Assembly (NCBI RefSeq): GCF_905220415.1
Contig: NC_059545.1
Coordinates: 1,994,001-2,058,000 of the forward strand
Reading direction: 5' to 3'
Length of the DNA stretch: 64,000 bases
Source: Colias croceus
Lineage: Eukaryota; Arthropoda; Insecta; Lepidoptera; Pieridae
Below, piece after piece: positions 56,954 through 64,000 of the stretch; position 1 is the stretch's first letter; each line of letters starts with the position of its first letter. Made by a program: the position numbers and the translations under genes. The notes under the pieces were generated by a model. That model made no database searches and had not been told where the DNA came from. It saw only the letters and a program-made list of their open reading frames with translations.

Positions 56954-57758
56954 CAATAACGCATTTTTTTTAATCTATCCCTGATATAATTTGCTAACCG
57001 TACAAGGGTATCGTGCGTCGCCGTGTTAACAATCACCCATTGATCACTACAACACGCATAATGCCGTATTTACATTTGACAGATTGTTGACACAACGTTT
57101 AGGCCACTTCCTTTGCGCGACATTTTATTTTTATTTATTTTTTTAACTTATGAATGGCCAGTGACTTAACATTTGAGGTGAATAGCATGACTATATTTTA
57201 ATTCTTAAACGTTAAATTATCATTTTTTTGTTTAATTACTTAAACCATATAAGTATTACCGCCATTAAGTAACTCATAATTAATTGTATTAATTAATAAG
57301 TATACAAAGTTTAATTTATGATGTACTTTAGGAATTAGCGAAGCATAATTTTTCTTGGTTTTATTTTAAAATAAATCATAATGTTACCAAAAATAAAACA
57401 TAATTAGAAGCGTCCACATTATCTTTGAAAAGAAATAAATGTAACATTATCTACACCGTGATTCATTTACAAGCAAATATATTGGTTACCACTGTGAATA
57501 TTTATTCTTCTACAGAAGATTTTCATGAAATAATTTAATTGTGTTGGCATACCTTTTCTTTCAAACACGTCCCAAAACAAAAAGAAATCCATAAATCAAG
57601 TACCTAATTGTGAACATATATTATATCCATATAGACTTACCACTGTCATCACAACATAATAAGTCTTCAATGTAAATGAGGCTTTATCATTCATTATGCC
57701 CACGAAGTTTACGATCGCACGTAACATATCATATCATTGGATATAATTCCATTCAACA
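56954..57758. other. No gene recognised
   Basis: AT-rich. TTTATTTTTATTTATTTTTT near 57125 may be a retroelement tail without a body. Confidence 0.4.
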
Positions 57759-58045
57759 CTACACCTTGTGAGGAATTAATTTTAATATTTTGTAATGGCA
57801 ACATTGAAGAGTATTTGCGCACGAACAATATTTTTGAATTGTTCCAAGAAAACGAATTAGGTCACTGTAGGTACTTTTTTGTTTTCCTGGCTGTATTTTT
57901 TTTAACTCGGTAATTCGTGGTAATTCTCTCTGGGATTTCAACTGATTGACATAATTCTTTTGTTTTTGATAGAAAATTTTTGTCATTTGGTACCATTTCA
58001 TATTCTGGAGTGTTACCTGGACCAGGAACGTTGGAGATGTTTTAG
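57759..58045 (-). pseudogene. Unidentified coding-like remnant
   Basis: Two minus-strand frames look protein-like in succession. One reads ISNVPGPGNTPEYEMVPNDK, NFLSKTKELCQSVEIPERIT and on to a stop; the other is the open frame 58001-57759 (80 residues, ending CCHYKILKLIPHKV). Such frame switching suggests a decayed gene or transposon ORF with small indels. No family is recognised and no splice structure is convincing. Confidence 0.25.
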
Positions 58046-58059
58046 TAGAAAAAAAAATT

Positions 58060-58250
58060 GGTTGTCTGTAAAGTCGGTTTACTGACGATAGTTGAACGTG
58101 ACAACGATTGTGCTTCTTTGCCGCTCGTTCCGCGCTCTCGCTTGCACTTCAAGCCTTACATGGAACGCCTGAGAGCGAGGTAACGCCGCATGAGTCATGT
58201 TTTTTCGGGCGTGCAGCCGGCTCTATCGAATTATAAGACGTTGTCACGTC
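58060..58250. mobile_element. Possible MITE
   Basis: AACGTGACAACG (58095-58106) and CGTTGTCACGTC (58239-58250) are inverted with one mismatch. Between them is GC-rich sequence (GCCGCTCGTTCCGCGCTCTC and GGAACGCCTGAGAGCGAGG), itself partly self-complementary. The outer boundary is uncertain. Confidence 0.5.
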
Positions 58251-59327
58251 AAAAAAAATCATACTATAGTGATCTTTTGGTAGTATGATCTTGCTAGTTA
58301 AAACTTAAAGCCCTCGCCTTTGCATGGTACCTAGATAATAGTAACAAGTGTGCTTACGCAGACTTTAATCTATTTTTTGCTAAATTTCATACAAATCCAA
58401 TGTTTTTGACTCTAGAAGTAAGAATCAAATCAAATTTCATTCAGTAGTCGATAATATTATACACATACAGATAAATATACTACAAAACAATAACCACATT
58501 CTACAATTTATCAGCTACACTTAAAATGCCATCGGTACATTGATTGCATCAAATAATTTGAGCATAGAGCCACAATGATCGCTGCCGGCGCCTAATGGCT
58601 GCTTTATTATAGCAATAGACCATAAACAATAGTGTTTTAATGTCTTTATAAAGTTCAAATTCAATTTGAATACCTATAAGAGCTTCTGGCTACACAGCTA
58701 CTTAGGAAGTAGTAATATAAGGCTAATTTAAGAGATTTTAACTTGTGTGTTGTGTGTACTAAAAACTAAAAACTTTTCCATAAAATGATAGTATGAATTT
58801 TAATATATATTTTAAATAAAAATAATAAAAATAAAGTAACGGAAGAAATATAGTGGATTTTTATGTAAATTTGTTATGCAATATTTTTAAGTCAAAAAAA
58901 CAATAAAACACCGTCTCAAAAAATAGAAACTTTATTTCGAATTTTTTTCGTAACTTCACAGACAGTTTGCATAATTGAATAACAAACGTTCTTACAAGTT
59001 TCCCATGTATAATATTTGGTGGGATTAGTTTTTATTAAAGACGATGTCGTTTACCCCTAAAGATAGCGTTATTTTATCTTCAAATCGATCGATCCCACGG
59101 CAAAGCGAAGGAAGTGTACACAGCTAAACATACTTAATAAATATTAATTATCCACCCTTAAACGTTAACGTATTTGGCTCCAAACACCGCCAATTGATAA
59201 TTAAAACAGTTGAAACTTTAATAACCTGTAACTCCCTAAACTTGATATATGCAGATATCATCAACGAATAATAAGCCGCCGTGACGAGCATTTGAAGACG
59301 TGAGCTTTATACTAAAATTATTTTAAT
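58251..59327. other. No gene recognised
   Basis: AT-rich, nothing supported. Confidence 0.45.
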
Positions 59328-59654
59328 TTAATTAACTCGGTTCGTCACAGATCGTCTGCGAAGTGTTTGGGGTTTTGTAGTGTTGAAAGACAACTTGGAA
59401 ATATCAAGGTTCCTGTCCGTTTGGAAGGGTCGGTGTAAAGAATTTGGATAATATGAAATACCGGAATCATGTCTTCGTGCACATAGATGGCTTGTCTCTG
59501 CTAAATGTCGATCAGAAAGACGATCACAAACATTAAGAAGCATTTTGTTAATGTTTTCCTGGTGAAGAAATGAACTGGGATACTTATTTATCTTATCTAA
59601 AGAAAAAATAGTAGTGGTAGATAATAAATTGTATCTGTTTTGTAACTTTTTCAA
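59328..59654 (-). other. Unsupported 108-codon open frame
   Basis: The frame has no ATG at its start (TTG) and follows an in-frame stop. Its sequence (SDRHLAETSHLCARRHDSGI, TLRRRSVTNRVN at the end) is of ordinary complexity and is not recognised. Its length is near what chance gives for the longest frames in 64 kb of this DNA, so it is kept only as a candidate exon. Confidence 0.2.
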
Positions 59655-60255
59655 TAATTACCTTTTACTATTCCTAGATCTTAAAAGAGCTTCTAAAATT
59701 CCATGCCTTATTGGCAGCAGACATTCGGTCATTGTATAGGTATAGTACTAAATCAAGCTTGTTTCAAATTACTTTCCCTTAACTTAAATAGAGATATCGT
59801 TATAAAAGGAAGTTTCAATTTCAAATATTCAGTCTGAATGATTATTCATATTATTATGAATGGGAACGTGGCGTATTCATGAAAGACCACGTCAGGGCAG
59901 CGTAGCGTGAAAATCAAAAACTATATATTTTTATAACCCAATTATAATGTAACGAGGGACTCTTAATAAGTGGTTTGACGTAAGCAATGTATGGCGGTTA
60001 TGTATGTATAATTAGGAACGTTATGGAAAGTTAACTTTTGATAGCATTGTCGCTGTTTCTGGAGATATATAGGTTTGATGAAAGGCTCGGAACTTGTTGT
60101 AATTAACGTTATTGATGGTAATATAATTTTATGGTAGCAGAGTTTTTATGTTTAGGTACTTTGTGATGAATAACGTATGGTGGACGAATGGTATATATTA
60201 TTTGATATTTCATGTATTCATCGAAATTCTTTGTAGCGTTCTCGAGTTTTGCTTA
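59655..60255. other. No gene recognised
   Basis: AT-rich spacer. Confidence 0.5.
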
Positions 60256-60454
60256 TCTATACTAATATTATAAAGCTGAAGAGTTTGTTTGTTTGTTTGT
60301 TTGAACGCGCTCATTTCGTGAACTACTGGTCCGATTTGAAAAATCCTTTCGGTAATAGATAGCCCATTTACCGAGGAAGGTTATAAGCTATATATCATCA
60401 CGCTACGACCAACAGGAGTGGAGCCACGGGGGTAAAACCGCGCGGAGCAGCTAG
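60256..60454 (+). mobile_element. Helitron-like family A, complete
   Basis: TCTATACTAATATTATAAAG start and GCGCGGAGCAGCTAG end between host A and T. 199 bp, the same length as 11483-11681, so the best pair for a family consensus here. Confidence 0.8.
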
Positions 60455-60501
60455 TTAGTTATAGTTTATCTCATCATTAGTACTGGATTTTCCTATTCTC
60501 A

Positions 60502-60555
60502 TCCTACTAATATTATAAATGCGAAAGTTTGTGAGGATGGATGTGTATGTATATG
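60502..60555 (+). mobile_element. Helitron-like family C, 5' fragment only
   Basis: TCCTACTAATATTATAAATG followed by CGAAAGTTTGTGAGGATGG, then unrelated sequence. Confidence 0.65.
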
Positions 60556-60676
60556 TTGGATGTGTTCCATGTTCTTCCACCCAAGTAAAGAAGACAAGAA
60601 TTTAGAAATCAACAGTGCATAAAGGCAATAATCCTGCAACATTTTTAGAGTTGTGAATATTCGATTATGGCAATTA

Positions 60677-60940
60677 TCACGATGAACTACCGAAGTATTC
60701 CTTTACTTTCTCTGCTATGAGGTACAAAATATTATCTAAAACAGATTCAGTTATTTGATTACTTAATAATATAAATCCTGACCAATGACCACCCGGCAAC
60801 CAGAACGTCAAAAACACCCATAAAGTTCTGAATGTCTGTAAATGTACAACTACAAGGTGAAAAGCAGCAACAAGACAGCAGGATGGAATAAATACGTATA
60901 AAAGTATTTGTTTTGACGTAACTGACCTACAAACGGACAT
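60677..60940 (-). CDS. Small membrane-protein-like ORF, unidentified
   Basis: An 87-residue frame from ATG 60940 (context AAACATGT) to a stop at 60677-60679. Residues 13-34 (LLYVFIPSCCLVAAFHLVVV...) form a clear hydrophobic span, residues about 39-60 (TLWVFLTFWLPGG, WSGFILL) a second shorter one. The C-terminus is an amphipathic stretch (ESVLDNILYLIAEKVKEYFG). Composition is more gene-like than neighbouring frames. No family is recognised and no poly(A) signal is seen close downstream. It may be a small gene, an exon, or chance. Confidence 0.35.
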   Translation of the reverse strand: MSVCRSVTSKQILLYVFIPSCCLVAAFHLVVVHLQTFRTLWVFLTFWLPGGHWSGFILLSNQITESVLDNILYLIAEKVKEYFGSSS

Positions 60941-61204
60941 GTTTAATCTATTGTGGATAATTCTCTTTCATCGCACCACTATTTGTTTAGCGCACGTGGT
61001 TGTTTCGGAATCGTTAAATGTAGATTTATAGGTGGCCACCCCGGAAAAAGTGAGGCAGCAAAATGTTGGTTATCGAATATTAAATTTGGTCAATTTGGAT
61101 GGGACTATTAAATTTGGTCGTAATGGGTGACTTTTAAGCAGATTTTATAGTGTAGCAAAATAAATGTTTTTCTTAGGAAGAGCTTTTAAGCAAACATGTT
61201 TAAT
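60941..61204. other. No gene recognised
   Basis: Contains a local repeat of TATTAAATTTGGTC (about 61078-61091 and 61107-61120). The 5' end of the LINE that follows lies near 61205. Confidence 0.45.
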
Positions 61205-61216
61205 TAAAATATAATC

Positions 61217-62776
61217 ATGAGCTTAGACAATAATAAAGCCCCAGGAGTAGATTGTATTAGAGCCTGTGACTTAAAAAAAATATGTACAAGAATTCAAACA
61301 GTCATCACAAATTTAATTAATTTATGTATAAAAACCTGTACCTACCCATCAGTGCTTAAAACCGGCATCGTCCGACCGATTTATAAAAAGGGATCAAAAA
61401 CAGATTATACCAACTATAGACCGATAACAATATTACCTACTATTGATAAGATTATTGAAAAATATATTGCCAAACATATATATGAATTCTATGAAAATAA
61501 TAAAATTTTAACCAACCATCAATATGGATTTAGGCCAAACAAGAACACAACACAACTTCTGTCAGCGTTTACCGATAGCGTCCATTCACATTTAAATAAC
61601 AAAAAACATGTACTAGCAGTATTTATAGACTATAGTAAGGCGTTTGATACGCTTTGTCACGAGAGACTATTAGAGTGCCTGCATGACAGCGGTATTAGAG
61701 GCAACCTATTGGACTGGTGTTCGGACTACCTCAACGATAGAAGATACACTGTTAGAGTCTGTAATGCGACTAGTGACATAGTTATTGCTACGGAGGGCAC
61801 TGCGCAGGGCTCGGTCATCGGTCCATTGCACTATCTCACGTACGTAAATAGCCTTACAAATGTCATTAAACACAGTGAGACTTATCAATTTGCCGACGAC
61901 ACCTGTCTTGTTGCTGCTGGTAACAACGTAAGCGAAGCACTCGAGAAGTTGCAAGAGGATTTTAACTCATTGCTACGATGGTCACATGACGCAGGTCTAG
62001 TTGTTAACGAGAATAAGACAAAATTAATGTACATAAGCTCTAGTCAGAACAGAAGCTCCCATATACCCAGACTAATAGCTCACGAACACCAATGCTTGCA
62101 CGGAAATCAGAATTTTAATAACTCACCACATTGTAACTGTAACGCTATAGATATTGTAGATTATCAAACATACTTGGGTGTTACTATTGATAGCAGACTG
62201 AACTGGCTAGAACATATTAACGGAGTGTGTGATAGATTGAGGTGTATCCTGGCTAAATTTTCGATAATTAAACACAAAATTCCCTACAAAACTTTATTAT
62301 TGCTTTACAAATCACTAGCCGAATCAATTATCTCATATGGATTATCTAGCTACGGACGGACTTGTAAGACCAATCTTGACAAAATATACACACTCCAATT
62401 AAGACTACTTAAAACGATCGTTCCATATAACATTAAGGCTAAATATAAAAATGACTATCGTAAATTATTTGAACTGTGTAAAATCATACCGATACATGAA
62501 AAAATTAATCTAACACTTTTAAAAGAGGAATTCTTTAATATTGACATAAATAAAATTAAAAAAACGCCTCATAATAATATAATAACTCGTAACGTCACAA
62601 ACGCTACGCTAAAACTTCCATCTTTTACAAACCTTCACGGGAAGAGAACGTTAAATTATATGGTACCCTGTCTCATCAACAAACTACCTATATCTTTAAG
62701 AGATTCAATAACTCACAAAAATCTAAAATTCAAACTAAAGCAATACTTTTTAGTAAATATAAATAAACTATTATAA
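61217..62776 (+). CDS. Reverse transcriptase, 3' portion of LINE ORF2 (uninterrupted)
   Basis: 519 residues from an ATG that lies inside the conserved RT start (SLDNNKAPGVDCIRACDLKK), so it is not the native start. Motifs in order: VRPIYKKGSKTDYTNYRPIT (residues about 53-72), HQYGFRPNKNTTQLLSAFTD, motif A FIDYSKAFDTLCHERLLE with the catalytic Asp, motif B GTAQGSVIGPLHYLTYVNSL, and motif C FADDTCLVAA with the two catalytic Asp. The thumb motif is YLGVTIDSRLNWLEHIN. A His/Cys-rich insert (HEHQCLHG...HCNCNAIDIV, residues about 291-314) precedes the thumb, as in some Jockey-superfamily clades such as Daphne or Crack (from memory). The end NKLPISLRDS...LKQYFL is the normal C-terminus. No stops or frameshifts, so the insertion is young. 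Confidence 0.85.
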   Translation: MSLDNNKAPGVDCIRACDLKKICTRIQTVITNLINLCIKTCTYPSVLKTGIVRPIYKKGSKTDYTNYRPITILPTIDKIIEKYIAKHIYEFYENNKILTNHQYGFRPNKNTTQLLSAFTDSVHSHLNNKKHVLAVFIDYSKAFDTLCHERLLECLHDSGIRGNLLDWCSDYLNDRRYTVRVCNATSDIVIATEGTAQGSVIGPLHYLTYVNSLTNVIKHSETYQFADDTCLVAAGNNVSEALEKLQEDFNSLLRWSHDAGLVVNENKTKLMYISSSQNRSSHIPRLIAHEHQCLHGNQNFNNSPHCNCNAIDIVDYQTYLGVTIDSRLNWLEHINGVCDRLRCILAKFSIIKHKIPYKTLLLLYKSLAESIISYGLSSYGRTCKTNLDKIYTLQLRLLKTIVPYNIKAKYKNDYRKLFELCKIIPIHEKINLTLLKEEFFNIDINKIKKTPHNNIITRNVTNATLKLPSFTNLHGKRTLNYMVPCLINKLPISLRDSITHKNLKFKLKQYFLVNINKLL

Positions 62777-63062
62777 AAAAAAAACCTTCTAATAACTCTA
62801 AAATATTAAGAACTTATTACTAATTTTATCTAAATATAAATACAAATAATACAAAATTATAGATTTACGAAAGGAGCATACTGTATGTTTACACGGCCAG
62901 CAAGATTACCGATGTCGCTCGTCACTAAAAAAATTTCTAAGTACCCTCATTAGGATTAAGAACTAACAATAAGTATTAAAACATATTATGTAGCGGTTTG
63001 TGGGCTTATGGTGCACAGAAAAACTCGAATGAGTTTATGATTGCATCAATGTACATTATATC

Positions 63063-63063
63063 A

Positions 63064-63094
<31 letters not shown>

Positions 63095-63110
63095 AAAAAA
63101 AAAAAAAAAA
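63063..63110 (+). repeat. AATA-repeat and poly(A) tail of the LINE
   Basis: About eight AATA/AAAT units followed by a run of A, marking the 3' end of the element above. Confidence 0.9.
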
Positions 63111-63488
63111 TTGTTTGTTGCATCTTGAATCTATCGATCAGTACAACTACTACGCTGTATAAAATCACGTTACGATCAATAGGAGCGGAGTATCAATGTA
63201 AAATGTTGCAAAAATATTCCCATGAAGCTCGGACGAAGTTGCGTGGGCCAGCTAGTTTATTTATAAAATATGTGCGTGTAAAATCAAATAAGAAACATCA
63301 TAGGTATCTATAGATCTCGGGAACGAATTGTCAAGCGGAGGAAATGTTTAAAAATAAAAGATTAAATGATGCGATGATCACGCCAGTAACGCAGGTTTAT
63401 ATTCGATTAATTCGCATAGGATTTGGCATACAATCTAGGTCGGCGGTTGGAGATCCGTGGCGGATAATTTCCTATTAAAATACCATTA
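63111..63488. other. Helitron-like 3' fragment in AT-rich DNA
   Basis: 63163-63255 (AAATCACGTTACGATCAATA, GGAGCGGAG, and end GCGTGGGCCAGCTAG) resembles a diverged family-A 3' half. No gene in the remainder. Confidence 0.4.
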
Positions 63489-63760
63489 TTTTGAGCCACA
63501 CATCCCATTGCTGTGCTAAAGCCTCCCTGCTCTATATATTTTTTAGTTAATTATTGTTACAATCGATACGATTCTTTTTGTTATTATTTTTCAGTTTTTG
63601 GTCTGAAATTATCAGTAGTTCACATATTTTGAGCCACAGTTATCCCATTGCTGTCTCTTTACTCTATAAATGTTTTAGTTAATTATTGTTACAATCGATA
63701 CGATTCTTTTGGTTATTATTTTTCAGTTTTTGGTACTTGCTAAAATTATCAATAGTTTAC
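63489..63760. repeat. 138-bp tandem direct duplication
   Basis: Copies at 63489-63626 and 63627-63760 share TTTTGAGCCACA, CCCATTGCTGT, TTTTAGTTAATTATTGTTAC and AATCGATACGATTCTTTT. Each contains a polypyrimidine-like TTATTATTTTTCAG stretch. The copies have diverged by substitutions and small indels. Confidence 0.8.
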
Positions 63761-64000
63761 AAATGAACACACGATAATCATTTATTATTTTAATTGGCGT
63801 ATTTGTTTCGTTACCTACACAGTACATGAGCACACAGGAGCATACGTATGTAAGTAGTTAGAATTTTGTATAAAACTGTAATGTCGAAATATCAAGAAAT
63901 TAGTAATAGTTTTACTCAAGCCATTTTTTAATAATTTGGATACGATTGGGCCACCTAAATACATTAAATTGCTGTACAACATACTTACATCTTATACTAT
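63761..64000. other. No gene recognised
   Basis: AT-rich to the window end. Confidence 0.5.

Larger units (their letters stand above)
61205..63110 (+). mobile_element. 5'-truncated LINE of a second lineage with AAAT-rich tail
   Basis: Consists of an open RT ORF (61217-62776), a 3' UTR (62777-63062) and an AATA-repeat plus A-run tail (63063-63110). The sequence is unlike the Jockey-like elements at 29.6-32 and 37.3-38.8 kb. The 5' part with endonuclease is missing, as usual for target-primed LINE copies. Confidence 0.85.

Noticed and set aside
1..64000. CRISPR array, prokaryotic operon or viral genome segment
   Set aside because: No regularly spaced direct repeats with unique spacers, no operonic coding, and no viral structural or replication genes. 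The repeats present are explained as eukaryotic transposons and microsatellites.

Overview
The window looks like AT-rich nuclear DNA of a lepidopteran (butterfly or moth). The reasons are that it is saturated with short dispersed repeats I recognise as typical of Lepidoptera (Helitron-like elements starting TC and ending CTAG, a tRNA-derived SINE, Jockey-type LINE 3' ends with GAGTTT or TTTGAA tails, a TTAA-flanked piggyBac relative), and that the one host gene I can identify has an animal exon-intron structure. Protein-coding density is very low. There is no sign of bacterial, viral or organellar genes, of CRISPR arrays, or of rRNA genes.

Layout. (1) 1-7230: an array of three copies (orientation minus, minus, plus) of a roughly 3.3 kb unit, separated by pure (TA)n tracts. 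The last two copies form a large inverted repeat. Each unit carries a decayed ORF1 and reverse transcriptase of a non-LTR retrotransposon, but its ends look like a transposon with 17-bp terminal inverted repeats and tandem subterminal repeats. This is the most unusual structure in the window. (2) 7231-29600: gene-poor DNA with many Helitron-like copies, foldback MITEs, a SINE, short near-perfect palindromes and LINE 3' ends. (3) 29602-34229: two exons of a tRNA isopentenyltransferase (TRIT1-like, + strand) at 32185-32322 and 33829-34229. Immediately upstream lies an antisense Jockey-like retroelement whose ORF is interrupted by an internally deleted piggyBac-like element at TTAA. The intron between the two exons carries a small MITE whose empty site is visible in a related repeat at 35.5 kb. 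(4) 34230-61200: mostly repeats, including a 5'-truncated Jockey-like LINE with an open 3' half of ORF2 (37353-38531), a candidate terminal exon (45349-45503, minus) and a small membrane-protein-like ORF (60677-60940, minus). (5) 61217-63110: a second, different LINE with an uninterrupted 519-residue reverse transcriptase ORF and an AAAT-rich tail. (6) 63489-63760: a 138-bp tandem duplication.

The genes do not form a pathway. The TRIT1-like gene is the only recognisable cellular gene, and everything else that codes belongs to selfish elements at various stages of decay. The first (P-loop) exon and the C-terminal exons of the TRIT1-like gene were not found by eye. All repeat-family names rest on pattern recognition without a database search.
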